Below are positions 1-10,920 of a stretch of 64,000 nucleotides of DNA, piece by piece; the stretch's first letter is position 1, and every line of letters begins with the position of its first letter. The DNA lies in contig BSBM01000307.1 in the NCBI GenBank assembly GCA_027924585.1, forward strand, positions 10,500,001 to 10,564,000. Reading direction: 5' to 3'. The notes below the pieces were generated by a model. That model had not been told where the DNA came from and ran no database searches. It worked only from the letters and a program-made list of their open reading frames with translations. Both the position numbers and the translations under genes were made by a program. Source of the stretch: Larix kaempferi (taxonomy: Eukaryota; Streptophyta; Pinopsida; Pinales; Pinaceae).

Positions 1-1002
1 AAGTGCACACTCTTGATAGCGTGTTCTAGTGGAGATGGAAGGCATCCAAATATTTACCGAGTATGTTGCGATATGGATGGGTGTTGTGCTAAATCATTGG
101 CTAAGATGCTAAATCCCCTTGAATGGTTACATAATTGTGTGAACTATGTCATTATGCATACGAAATTGTCATTGCATTGAAATGTCAATACGATTTGATT
201 GAATTTCATGATTATGTAATGTTTCCAACCATTTGACTGAATTTGACTTGTAGGAAAGACCATGTTCTATGACCTACAAGAGAAGGATGCTGAGACTTGT
301 TCCGGAGAATAAGTGATGATTGTTCCGCAGTAACAACAGATCTAGTACATTCAGTCATATGTGGACCCATGACCCACAAGTCTAGAGGATCTCATATGGA
401 GACTGGTGGTTGGGAGCAGGAGGTTCCAACGAATGTTGGACTCTCTACTAAAGGTGTTCATCCTTCTGATGATTATGAGGAGTTGTAGATAGTAGCAAGA
501 GATGAGGTCTCTAGATTTCATCAGTTACTTTAGCATGCTACTTGAGATGTGGGGACCACATGAGGAGCATTTATCTTCTAGTTAGAGTGAGGACAGAATC
601 TAGAGTGTTACATGTGTCATATTTGAGAGTTCTTTTTCTCTTTGGTCTAGTGGAATTTTGAGGAGGTGCAGTATAGATCTACTTAGTTGGAGCAAAGGAT
701 GCACTCAGATTCACCAGTGCAGATACTAATAGAGCCATATGCAGAGTTGCAGAAGGAGTCTACAACACAGATCCAGAGGGATTCTGGAGTGACATCCTGT
801 GAGTAGGAGGCTCATCTCAATATACTTATTTGATGAGAGATGACACAGAAGGAGGAAAGTGTTCAAATGCAAATGGATCAGGGTGCCCCGAGCTTCAAGA
901 CGGATTTTTTTAGCATTAGGCATACATTCCCCCCTGTATTGATATCTTGAGGATATTTCAATGATGGACAGCAAATTCATGGCTACATCGATGACCACAT
1001 AT
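1..1002. other. Unassigned repeat-like sequence
   Basis: No reading frame here gives a recognisable protein. The stretch leads directly into a copia RNase H remnant on the plus strand, so it is probably decayed upstream copia or flanking repeat. That is inferred from position, not from homology. Confidence 0.3.
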
Positions 1003-1640
1003 TTGATTTGCAGTGAATGCACTTAGCCAATTTATGAGTGATCTGAGGAAAATGCATTGGGTAGTTACTAAGCATGTATTGATATACTTGCATGGCATAG
1101 TGGGATATGGCCTGATATATGCTTCCAGTGTTGACATGAGATTATAAGGCTACTTTGATTCCAATTGGGCAAGGAGTGCAAGAAGAGCACCTCCGAGTGT
1201 TGCTTCAGTTTTGGGTCTGTTGCAGTGATTTCCTGGTGTAGCAGGAAGCATACTTCTATGGAACTAAGTACAATAGAGGCTGATTACATTGCAGTATGTG
1301 TGGTAGTTCGAGAAGCAGTATGTGTGGTAGTTCGAGAAGCAATATGGCTTCAGAATCTCCTTGTTGAATTGTTTAGTCAGATGAAAGAGTCGATCTTGAT
1401 TCACTATGACAATCAGAGCTATATGCATCTTTTAGTGAATCTAGTATTTCATGACAAGTTTAAGCATGTGGAGATGCAATACCATTACATCTGAGACATG
1501 GTGTGGAGGGGAGAACTCTAGATCCAGTATATTCCTACATATAAGTTTAAATTTCCGACATTCTCCCCAAGCCTCTCACCAAGGTGAAGTTTGTGTACTT
1601 CTGTGACAGCCTTGGAGTGGTGGAGAATGTCTCCCTCATT
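1003..1640 (+). pseudogene. Ty1/copia RT tail and RNase H remnant
   Basis: The reading frame opens with FAVNALSQFM and then HWVVTKHVL, the conserved tail of copia reverse transcriptase. RNase H follows: CCFSFGSVAVISW, then ELSTIEADYIAV (normally SSTEAEYMA) and HYDNQSYMHL. The copia polyprotein end, LPKPLTKVKF and LGVVENVSL, closes it near 1640. The family role is to degrade the RNA strand during reverse transcription. It is not functional here: there are frameshifts around 1140-1170, a stop at 1492-1494, and a short in-frame duplication (CVVVREAV repeated at 1298-1345). It sits just upstream of a minisatellite and a candidate LTR, the normal order for the 3' end of a copia element. Confidence 0.75.
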
Positions 1641-1740
1641 CAGAGGAAGAATGGATGTTGTAGCATCAATGAGAAATTCTCCCTAAGACAAGGAGAATGG
1701 TGTGACTCTCCTTTGAGAGGGAGAGAGAGGGAGATGACTA

Positions 1741-2290
1741 TTCTAGACGATACTCCTCGATGGACTGAGTTGAGTTTCTATGAGATGTCATACTCCTCGA
1801 TGGACTAAGTTGAGTTGATCTATGATACTCCTCGATGGACTGAGTTGATTTAGTATGAGACATGACTCTTCTCGATGGACTGAATTCTATTGGTATGAGT
1901 CTCTGGGTTGGTGCCCAACATCCATTGGGGTGTATCCCATGTGGTTGGGTTAACTTGTCACTAGGTTGGTTCTCAACATCCATTGGGGTGTAGCCCGTGT
2001 GGTTGGGAGACTTATGGGTTGTATCCCATTGTCCCTTGAGTTTGTATCCCATGCAGACATGATGAAAGTCTCACGTGAGGTTGTATCCCTTGAAATGGTT
2101 GACAAAGTCTCACATGAGGTTCTAGCCCTTGTGATCCCACATGAGGTTGTAGCTCTTGTGGACATCATGAGGTTGCGTCACATGATGTGGTGATGACTCA
2201 CTAGTGGTTTTATCCCTAGTGAGCTATTTGGGTTGTAGCCCATAGAGGACGTCATGTTGGTTGTAGCCACATGGACATGAGAAGACATTT
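1741..2290 (+). repeat. Degenerate minisatellite between copia pol and LTR
   Basis: Two repeat types run in series. From 1741 to about 1890, four copies of a unit around CTCCTCGATGGACTGAGTTG recur. From about 1905 to 2280, variants of GGTTGTAGCCC and CATCCATTGGGGTGTA recur. The open frames on both strands here are repeat artefacts. It lies between the end of copia pol and the candidate 3' LTR. Confidence 0.7.
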
Positions 2291-2383
2291 CTTATGATGT
2301 AGATATGCTCAAGATGAGTTGTGATGCCCAGATGAAATCCAGATGTGTTCAAGCATGATGATACCTCCCTAGCTAAGAGGGAC

Positions 2384-2911
2384 TATTGATGTTGTAGCTT
2401 CAAGAGGTCTCCTGAACAAGTCGGCCCCCAAAGAAAAAAAGAATAATGAATAAGCATTTTTATATTGAAGTGAAGCGAGTTGGCCCCACAAGATGAAAAG
2501 GACAACCACAAAAAAGGTATAAATATAAGATTGCCTCACTCATTCTCAAAAATCAATTCGCTCCACTCTCCTACATAAGTGCGCAAGAGAGAAGAAGAAG
2601 GACAAAGCAAAAGAAGAGGAAGACTAATTCTTGGGTTCGCTATCTCTAGATTCTTCTTTTATCTCTACGGTTTGTCCTAGAGTCTGTTATGTGACTGCTC
2701 TTATATCTAGGATTACATGATGATGCACTATGTATCTTAAATTCAATCTCTTCATAAGAAATTTTGTTGGGTTTTATTCCCTTGTGTAGAAGGGTTTCCT
2801 AGGATAAAAATATTTATGTCTTTGTGTTTATGTGCATGGTTATCTTTCAGTGATCCTTATTTATTTCTGCTGCAAATAATTGAAATTATACTGTTATATT
2901 AAAATTCAACA
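2384..2911 (+). repeat. Candidate copia 3' LTR
   Basis: The start is placed after the purine-rich tract ending at 2383, where sequence close to TGTTG begins (TATTGATGTTG). The end is placed at TTCAACA, giving a weak TGTTG/CAACA terminal inverted pair. A TATA box lies at 2518-2527. It follows the copia remnant at 1003-1640 in the expected order. The boundaries are inferred and no partner LTR is in the window. Confidence 0.5.
2518..2527 (+). promoter_or_regulatory. TATA box of the candidate LTR
   Basis: TATAAATATA lies about 134 bp inside the candidate LTR, as expected for an LTR promoter. Confidence 0.45.
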
Positions 2912-3505
2912 TTTTATGCTACAAAACTTCCTGGAAATGTGTGCCAAGCACCTAGGGAAATGTGCCCACACTACTGCTCAACAAAATGAAGCTACCTCCT
3001 AGCGATTCAAGCCCCACACCTTGAGAAAATGCGCCCTAGATCAGCCTCAACCCTTCACCTTCCAATCTCTATTTTTCCTCTAGGAATTCAAGCCCCAACA
3101 CCTACCTCCTTGGAATTCATGCTCCAAAGCTCTTTTGGAAATCATTCCATTCAAATGAGTCACATGTCATTTTTAACTTTCACATTAGGGTAACTCCTTT
3201 GTATTTTCGACTTCTATGACTAAGATTTGATCTTGGACACAAGATCAAGGGCTATGTTTTAATCTCAAGTTCACTTAAATCACTTAAGTGAACTATATAA
3301 ACACTTTATATTTCGAAAAGTCACTTTTACCCTAATTAAATAAAAGTACACTTTATAACTTAAAGTCACTTTAATAAAGTACATCTCACTTTCAAATCAT
3401 AAAGTCACATCATAAAATACTTTAATAAAAACACTTAATAAAGTCATGTCATGACATTTAATGAGACCCCATCATCTTGGACCCCCGCACCTAGGCACCT
3501 AATGC
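2912..3505. other. AT-rich LTR-like remnant
   Basis: There is no coding signal. Its many AAAGTCACTTTA-type blocks and GGAATTC-AAGCCCC motifs resemble the LTR at 43888-45030 of the minus-strand copia element. It may be a diverged LTR piece of that family. Confidence 0.3.
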
Positions 3506-3515
3506 AAGAGTACCT

Positions 3516-4103
3516 TTGAGCTACAAAATACTAACACCTTCATGGGATCGTCTTTGGGATGACTTCGTTCAAGAGGAGACCCAAAGAGGATATGTGCAGG
3601 GGAGTTCGTCTCACAGTAAGGAAGATGAGAAGAATGTAGCTTTGACAGCTAAGGGGAATAAGAGGAAGTCCAAGAAGAGTCCCAAGGGTGGGGCTAAGCA
3701 ACATGGTGATCAGAAAAAAGACATGAGCAAAGTCAAGTGCTTTGCTTGCCAGAATTTTGTGCACTATGTTGGACAGTGTCTAAACAAGAAGGAGAAGAAG
3801 CAGCAGACAACAACTTCAGTGGATATTGATGTGTATGCAGCGCAGTTCAAGAAATAGTTTTTCTTATGTGATGGTCATTCAGAGAGAGCATCCATTACCA
3901 TCACAAAAGTAGATGATGAGAGGGAGTGCTCATTGTTTGTTGGCCATTCGTTGAGTGAATCTACCACCACATGCACCTGGTACATTGATAGTGGGGCTTC
4001 TAGCCATATGACAGGTGTGCGAGATATGTTTTCATAGTTCACAGAGACTAGTTTGGATTTGGAGGTGGTGTTGGGAGATGACACGATTGTCAGGGAAGTT
4101 GGG
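3516..4103 (+). pseudogene. Ty1/copia gag zinc knuckle and protease remnant
   Basis: The gag part contains PSWDRLWDDFVQEE and a basic linker. A CCHC knuckle follows (CFACQNFVHYVGQC, with C-x2-C-x4-H-x4-C spacing), which packages RNA in intact elements. The aspartic protease start WYIDSGASSHMT follows with its catalytic DSGA near 3987. Stops at 3855-3857 and near 4035 break the frame. The copy closely matches the minus-strand copia gag at 52595-52939, so both belong to one family. The sequence is cut at REVG, exactly where the gypsy LTR begins at 4104. Copia coding resumes at 8574. Confidence 0.85.
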
Positions 4104-4689
4104 TGTTAACAATCAAATTAACACCCTAGTCATGTGACAGAAGAAGCACATTTTTACCATGCATCCGCAACATGAAGACAGAAACATAAGTACATTCAGA
4201 GACAATTCCTCTCTGATCTAATCACTTCTCCTATAAATGGAAGGATTAGGTGAAGACAGTAAAAACCTAAGAAGACCAAGTTCAGTGATTGAACCACTCA
4301 TAAAAGGTCTAAAACTAAACTACACCAATCAATAAGTGAAGATGAATGCATTAAAGTGCATTAATTATACTTAAAGTATGTTAAAGTTGTGCAAAAAGCC
4401 TAAAAACTATGGAAAAGTGGATTTTGAGCTAAAATAATCAAAAAAAGATGAAAAGGGATAATCCCACATTGAAAAGAGAAACATGAGGGCTCATTTCCCA
4501 ATGCTATATAAGAAAGGCATGGGAGGCATTGTAGAAGAGACAAAAGGAGGAGCAAAGGCATGCTAAAGAGATTCTAAAGGAGGAGCAAAGGCATCCTGAA
4601 GAGATTCTGAAGGAGGAGAAGGAGCTAAAATTCTTCAAAAGCAAGGGTGAAGGAAGGGAAGCTCATGACAATGGAAGAGGGATTCACAC
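4104..4689 (+). repeat. Candidate gypsy 5' LTR and leader
   Basis: It starts with TGTTAACAATC exactly where copia coding stops. A TATA-like TATATAAG lies at 4505-4512. GGAGGAGCAAAGGCAT recurs around 4545-4600. No tRNA primer site is clear, so the LTR end is not resolved. Confidence 0.45.
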
Positions 4690-4950
4690 CAATCTCAATA
4701 GAACATACCCCCGCAAGGGGGCAATCCACCCATGAATCCCAACCAGCAATGGAGTGGTAATTTTCCAACAAGTAACCAATCTCAATGGAACATACCCCCG
4801 CAAGGGGGAAATCCACCCATTAATCCTATGCCACATTGGAGTGGCAATGTTCCACCAAGTAACCAACCTCAATGGAACATACCTCCACAAGGGGGCAATC
4901 CATACATGCATCCTATCCCACAATGGAATGGACAATATTCAATAAATAAC
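4690..4950 (+). repeat. Three tandem 87-bp units coding a PQGGNPP motif
   Basis: Units start at 4690, 4777 and 4864 with an exact 87-bp period (29 codons). Each encodes QWNIPPQGGNP followed by a W-rich stretch. The unit starting at 4777 differs by few bases from the first, so the expansion is recent relative to the rest of the element. It lies at the start of gypsy gag. Confidence 0.85.
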
Positions 4951-6060
4951 CCACCTTTTTGGATGCAATCTCCACAAGGAGGTAACCCTGCTTGGAATGC
5001 TTTTCAAGCCCAAGGACCACAACAGTGGAGCCATCAAGCTTCACCTGGATATCAAGCATTTTCTTCGACGTCATCCAAGTCACCATTTCTAGCTACTTTG
5101 AATCTACCGGATTTATCCCGGCTGACTAATGACCCTATTCTACATTTGAATGGGTGGCCAACCATACCAACCAAACTACCCTCAGACATACCCAAGTTTG
5201 ACGGAAAACCAGGGGAAGATCCATCAAATCATGTGATGACATTCCATTTGTGGTGTTCATCCAATTCCCTAGTTGATGATAGTACTAGGTTGAGGTTGTT
5301 TCAGTGGACCCTAACCGGAAATGCTGCGAAATGGTACATTGAGTTGCCCCGCAATACATTCATAGAATTTTCGTCTTTAGCTATGGCATTTTTGACACAT
5401 TTTCAATTACCTATCCGCTACTCACATCTCGGATCATATCCACGAGTGGAGGAGACGTCAAAGGCTTATAAAAGCTTAAATCCCTTATCAATTCTTAGCA
5501 GATTGGTTCATTAAATCACTATTGCCTGCTCTCGCCAAAGATGTAGCCATGTCAGGAGCCATGACTGAAGAACAACTCATTCAGAGTGCTCACCATATGG
5601 ATTTGGTATATTCTCAACCGGCCACACTTTATGACTTAATACCCCATGCTGTAAGACCTCCGTCTAATCCAGCTAGGTCGCCAAAAGGACCTCATACCGA
5701 TAGTGTGATTGGATCTGTGAACCAACTTGAATAGATTACCCAGCAATTGGGACAAATGTCAGTTCAAAACCCGCAACCCACAGCTGGCCAGGAAAATCAG
5801 CAATCTGCGACTCTTTCCCAAACTTCCAAAGTCCTCGCGGTTCAAACTATGGACCCAAAAGGAAAAAAGAAGAAGCGAAAGAAGAAACCCAATGCTAATC
5901 CTAGGACAGGAGATGCACCTAAGGTGAATAATCCTACTGGAGGAAATCATGAAAATAGAAAGAACAAGTATCCTTGCAAAATTTGCAAAGAGGATCATCC
6001 TACTCATCTTTGTCCTCATATGGATGATATTCATCGCATATTAGCACAACGAGGAGGGCA
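4732..6060 (+). pseudogene. Ty3/gypsy gag remnant
   Basis: Gag forms the particle that encloses element RNA. The start at 4732 is the first ATG in the repeat region. After the PQGGNPP repeats comes a gag core with PKFDGKPGEDPSNHVM and WTLTGNAAKWYIELP, typical of plant gypsy gag. A frameshift near 5450-5515 moves the frame; the frame that continues from 5522 then holds a TAG at 5732-5734. A knuckle-like CKICKEDHPTHLC near 5980 has C-x2-C-x3-H-x4-C spacing, one residue shorter than the usual form. It is followed by glutamine/proline-rich sequence with further PPQGGNPP copies near 6160. Confidence 0.8.
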
Positions 6061-6469
6061 ACAACCACAACCTGCTGTCCTAACTCAACCCTTCCCCCAG
6101 CAACAAAAAATGGTTGTTACAGCGCCAGTACCTCCACCAGGAGGGAACCAGGAAAACCCCCCACAGGGGGGCAATCCACCCAACGCAAATATCTTCACAA
6201 TTGGTGAACATAACATCCATATCCAAACTAGGGCCCGTTCTTACGACATACCTTCAAAAGATGTTGAAGCAACTGGATCTCAGCCTAGTGGTTTTCTAAA
6301 TATTGAAAAACCAACCATAGACATGGTGCCTCGACCTCCAAAAGGGGTCCTCCGCAAAACAACACACAACCCTAATGCGCGAGCTGCTCAAAACTACAAT
6401 GTGGTCGAAGATTTAGCTCAAGCCCCTTGTGCAATGTCTGCCTTGGAAGTGTTGCAAAGTTGTCCCACT

Positions 6470-6895
6470 CAGCGGAAAGCACTTTTGTCTGCCATCGGTG
6501 CTATTGATCCATCAGATACCAATTTAATCACATTTGACTTAGAACATCCCACATGTAGGCTTCCCTCACAAATTGCTTTCCAAATTAAAGTAACTTCACA
6601 TGGGAAGAATATTTTTCGAACCATTGTGGATGAAGGAGCCTCCACTTGTGTCATGTCCCTAGCTTGTTGGAAAGCTTTGGGATCACCCACCTTAGTACCA
6701 TCCCACACAATACTCAAGGCATTTGATGGACATTCATTCCCACCTCATGGACTTATCTTGGCTTGCCCAGTCGAACTAGGGGGAAAAACAGTTCAAGTAG
6801 ATGTCGAGGTAGTGGATGCACCCATAGACTACAATTTTCTATTGGGACGCAGTTGGATACACAAGATGACAGCAATAGTGTCTTCCGTATTCTGA
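6470..6895 (+). pseudogene. Ty3/gypsy aspartic protease remnant
   Basis: The protease would cut the gag-pol polyprotein. The catalytic loop reads IVDEGASTCVMS (usual form DSGAS), and the second strand reads DYNFLLGRSW, a hallmark of plant gypsy proteases. The frame ends at a TGA at 6893-6895, but the same frame stays open beyond it to 7979. Confidence 0.8.
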
Positions 6896-7030
6896 GTCAT
6901 TCGGTTCCCCCACCAAGGGAATATTGTTACAATCGATCAACTAGATTACTGCTCACCTAAAACTGGTATCCATTCGAATGTACCTTATGTAGGGGATGGA
7001 ACGACGGTTATTCAAGATGTTGGGGTAGGA

Positions 7031-8570
7031 ATGTTTAAAGACTCGTCCCTTTTGGGAACTTTTCCACTTCCACCACCAATATTGACCCCTAACATTGCTC
7101 CAATTTTCACCATAACATTGGAGGTATACTTTCCATTAAGAGTTTTCCCTAATTCCGTTTCGGAGGTCGGTTCCACCTCATCGGTTGGAACCTCCAAAGA
7201 AAACACCTTAGATGAAAATAATGATGGCAAGATACATACTTCTGCACACCATGAGGAAATGGAGAGTAGTGTTCCCTTTTCTGCCGCGGAGCTCGCTTAT
7301 CAAGCTATTCAAATGGCTTCGGTAGAACTAGATCAAAACCCTCCAAAGATGGAGGAGTATGATCCCTTTACTTCACCTGTTTGGGCCTTGAACTCTCAAA
7401 GTAACCATGATCTCCTAGATCAAACTTTCTCTTCGGATGAAGCCATCTTAGAGGCTATGAACATCTCAAAACGACCCTGGGACGATATGCATTACAAATC
7501 CTCGTTTCTTCCTAAGATCGATTCATTAGAAGTTAAACCTGAAAATATTTACTTCGATGATGACATCAGCAAATACCCATGCCCTGACCAAGTTCACAAT
7601 GTAAGTTCAGAAGGCAATTGGCCAAAAAGGTTCTACGTTGATGATGACATTAGTAAATACCAATGCCCTATTCTGATACACAATGTAAGTTCAGAAGGTA
7701 ATTTGGCGAACATTTCGAAAACCATCCGAATTGATATATCCATCAAACCTGGTGTTGTTGAGCACATCAACATAGGTGAGAATTGTTCTCCTGAAGAAAT
7801 AAAACTTTACACTGCTTTATTTAAAAATTATCATGATGTGTTCGCATGGTCTTATGCAGAAATTCCAGGCATCGATCCCAGCATCGTAGAACATGAAATC
7901 AAAACTTATCCCAATGTTAAACCTGCGTGGAAAAAACTACGTCCAATGAACCCTAAGAAATCAGCTGCCATTAAAGCATAAGTTGAAAATCTCTTGAACA
8001 TTGGATTCATTTATCTTGTTCCTTTGACTGATTGGGTATCCAACCCTGTTCCAGTTAACAAAAAACAAGGAACTATCCGGGTTTGTACCAATTTTAGAGA
8101 TCTAAACTTAGCTTGTCCTAAGGATAACTATCCCACGCCCTTCATTGATCAAATCATCGATGAATGTTCCGGGAATGAAATCTTTTCATTCATGGACGAC
8201 TTCTCCGGTTATAACCAAATCCAGATAAAAAAGGAAGACCAACATAAAACAGCTTTCATATGCCCTTGGGCGACCTTCGCTTATAGGAAAATGCCATTTG
8301 GCCTTAAAAACGTCGGGGATACCATTCAAAGAGCAATGTCATATGCATTTCACGATATTAAAGATATCGTCGAAGTTTACCTTGATGGTTTGGCAGCTAA
8401 ATCTAAAAAGAGAGTTGAACATGGTACCCACTTACAAGCCATATTTGAGCGTTGCCGCAAGTACAACATTAGGTTAAATCCACATAAATGCATGTTTTGT
8501 GTGGACTCTAGGATCGTAGTATCCCAAAAAGGGATCATGCTTGACCCCATCAAGATTGAGGCAATATTTC
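7031..8570 (+). pseudogene. Ty3/gypsy linker and reverse transcriptase remnant
   Basis: The linker holds an 84-bp duplication (7550-7717). Sequence typical of the approach to RT follows (DVFAWSYAEIPGIDPSIVEHEI, in pieces, near 7840-7900). A TAA sits at 7979-7981. The fingers and palm are clear: VNKKQGTIRVCTNFRDLN, FSFMDDFSGYNQI and MPFGLKN. The catalytic YxDD box reads YLDG (near 8380), so its second aspartate is lost and the enzyme would be dead even without the stop. Three nonsense codons (5732, 6893, 7979) all lie in one otherwise continuous frame from 5522 to the junction at about 8570. Confidence 0.85.
7550..7717 (+). repeat. 84-bp in-frame tandem duplication
   Basis: Two units of 84 bp (28 codons) start at 7550 and 7634. 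Both encode DDDISKY-CP and HNVSSEGN. Confidence 0.85.
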
Positions 8571-8573
8571 ATG

Positions 8574-9077
8574 TTGCGTTCAGATAATGGGGGTGAGTAT
8601 ACCTCCACTAATTTCAATGATTTTTGTGCACGGGAGGGGATCAGGAGACAGTTGACAGTTTTGTATACCCCATAGCAGAATGGGGTTGCTAAAAGGAAGA
8701 ACATGGCCATTGTGGGTGAATCGAGAGAGATGCTTCATGATCAAAGTTTGCCTTTCTTTTCTTTGGGTCAAGGCTTGCAATACTATTGTATACATTTAGG
8801 ACAAAAGTCCACATAGAGCCTTGCGGTGCATGACTCCTGAGGAGGCTTCTTTAGGGAAGAAGCCTGAGGTTGGCCATTTTCGTGTATTTGGTTCTCTTAC
8901 TTACTCTCATGTCCCTTCAGAGAAGAGGACAAAGTTGGAGCCCACTACAGAAAAGGGCATTTGTGTGGGGCATGATGAGACTTCAAAGGCCTTCTGCATA
9001 TATCTTCCTTCTCAGAGGAGAGTTGTTACGAGGAGAGAGGTGATATTTGAGGAAGAGCGGGCCTTCCGAGAGTCTTG
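8574..9077 (+). pseudogene. Ty1/copia integrase remnant
   Basis: The frame [14 protein letters not shown], then [10 protein letters not shown] and QNGVAKRKN, gives the second catalytic aspartate (DNGG) and the region of the third acidic residue. That residue (the E of the usual GVAERKN) reads K here, so the active site is lost. The later part FRVFGSLTYSHVPSEKRTKLEP is the copia integrase C-terminus, in another frame. A TAG near 8673 and frame changes around 8760-8820 disable it. It ends at ERAFRESC, interrupted by the inverted-repeat element at 9078. It matches the minus-strand copia at 51100-51620. Confidence 0.85.
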
Positions 9078-9512
9078 CATTAGAGAAATTTTGAGGTAAA
9101 ATATGGGCCTCAAAACAAAGAAAATGTATTTTAAAAATCAACCAATCACATTTTAGATGATAACATCATCCCCCATGGTTGAGGTGGCATTGCTTGCTTA
9201 TTTGTCACATTTTCAATGATAGATGAAAACCCATAGTTAACTACGGTGGTGCTTTGAAGTCATAAAGTAAAATACTCGTAATGAAAGTCTTCACACTTTT
9301 CATAAAATAATATTATTGTTATTTTCAAGTAAAATACCCATAATAAAATAATATTATTGTCATTTTCAAGTAAAGTACTCATAATGAAGATCTTTTCACA
9401 CTTTTTAATAAAATAATATTAGTTTTATTTTCATACTTTTAAATGAAACAATACAAATAATTATTATATTTATGCATTTTCATGTCTTTAATTACAAATT
9501 ATATATTTCTTC

Positions 9513-9548
<36 letters not shown>

Positions 9549-10294
9549 CAATAATAATAATAATAATATATTTTTATTGTTATTTTTATAATATATATAT
9601 AACAAAGAAAAAAATACTAAATATATATATTATGTATATGAATAACTTTGCACATTTATGATAAATTAATATATTATTAATATTATTATTTATTATGAAT
9701 ATTATATTTTGGAGTAAGTCAATTTTCAATATTCAATATGTGGTAGAATAAAATATTTGATTGTTTTTCATTTTATCTATATTTTATTACTAAAAAATAT
9801 TTGATTATCTTTAAATTGTATCTATATTTTATTATTAAAAAAGTTTGATTGTGTTTTCATTGCGTTTATATTTTATTATTAAAAATGATCTCCAAGTTCA
9901 AGGATATGAATACATTCAAGTACTGTATATTTTGGGGAAATTAAAATTGATTTTTCTTTTCATTGTATCTATATTTTACTATTAGAAAATGTTTGGCTAT
10001 CTTTTTATTGTGTTTATATTTTATTATTAAAAGTGATCTCCAAGTTCAAGGATATGAATGCATTCAAGTACTATATATATTTGGTAAATTGGAATTGATT
10101 TTTAATCACATCAATAGAACATAATTTATTAATTTTACTTTTAGTATGTAACTCAACCATGGTTATCTAGATTGTACATTGAATGTAGTGGAAAGGTAAT
10201 TTGTCAAGTATATCTTCCCCATAAAATACCTAATTCATAATTTTTTAATATTTTTATTAGGAGGCCCATTTTTTACCTCAAAATTTTCTTAATG
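9078..10294. mobile_element. AT-rich inverted-repeat element 1, no clear target duplication
   Basis: Terminal inverted repeats of 34 bp match at 30 of 34 positions. They begin CATTAGAGAAATTTTGAGG on the left and CATTAAGAAAATTTTGAGG on the complement of the right end. The interior is about 1.15 kb, very AT-rich, and non-coding. It separates two parts of the copia integrase C-terminal region. Joining the flanks at the repeat boundaries gives a readable copia frame (ESC then KLEQ) with no duplicated target bases. A relative sits at 10921-11797. It could belong to a poorly known terminal-inverted-repeat family; the superfamily is not assignable. Confidence 0.75.
9529..9547. repeat. (AT)n microsatellite
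   Basis: A simple AT run of about 19 bp inside inverted-repeat element 1. Confidence 0.9.
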
Positions 10295-10920
10295 TAAGTT
10301 AGAGCAGGAGGAACAGCAGGCTTCCACACTTCATGTGAGGAGTTCACATAGTCCAGCTTCGCAAAATGTAGGGTCATAGGTATCTGGGGTGACTAGTTCG
10401 CAGGTTTCAGGTGCATCAGGATTAGGGACACAGTGTACAGGTTCACTGGGTACAAGTACAAGTTCTCGGGTTATAAGTTCACCAGTACCAATTTCACATG
10501 CTTCCAATTCACTTGGTTCACCAGCTACTGGTTCACCGGCCACTGGGTTTACTTTTTCAGGATAGTCAACAAATGGGGTTGCGTAGGAGGATTCCCCCCC
10601 CACATGAGCCCACTTCAGGGAGGAGGAAACCTAAATGGGTTAAGGACACCTTGAGGGAATACCAAGAGTCAGTGGGGGATCCTAAGAGACAAGTCCGAGA
10701 GAGAAAAGTTCCAAAGAGATTTTGCAGTTACATGGCTACGGTGACTAGACTTCGTGAGTCGGAGCCTTCCACTTTTGAGGATGCTGCAGAGCATCAAGTA
10801 TGGAGAGATGCCATGATGGAAGAGTATCATTCCATAATGAAGAATGATGTGTGGGAGGTGGTTCCAAGACCGGAGGGGAAGTCAGTTGTGACTTCTCGGT
10901 GGCTCTACTAGATCAAACAT
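10295..10920 (+). pseudogene. Ty1/copia integrase-RT linker remnant
   Basis: A serine/threonine/glycine-rich linker (SQVSGASG, TGSPATGF) matches the linker of the minus-strand copia near 51000. Then come FCSYMATVTRL, HQVWRDAMMEEYHSIMKNDVWEVV and SVVTSRWLY, the start of the copia RT domain. Stops and frame changes lie in the linker. It is broken at the codon for H of the usual KIKHAADGS by inverted-repeat element 2. Confidence 0.8.

Larger units (their letters stand above)
4104..8570 (+). mobile_element. Truncated Ty3/gypsy element inside copia
   Basis: The layout is an LTR-like leader (4104-4689), gag, protease, linker and reverse transcriptase, all on the plus strand. The element stops inside the RT thumb at about 8570. 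RNase H, integrase and 3' LTR are missing. Copia integrase follows at once, yet the copia stretch between protease and mid-integrase (roughly 170 residues) is also missing. One deletion probably removed the gypsy 3' half together with adjacent copia sequence. The RT style (CTNFRDLN-ACPKDN) and the long gag suggest the Tat side of Ty3/gypsy. That clade call is inference. Confidence 0.75.

Noticed and set aside
1738-2193. Overlapping open frames of 60-104 residues on both strands
   Set aside because: They read through the minisatellite and encode only its repeat translation.
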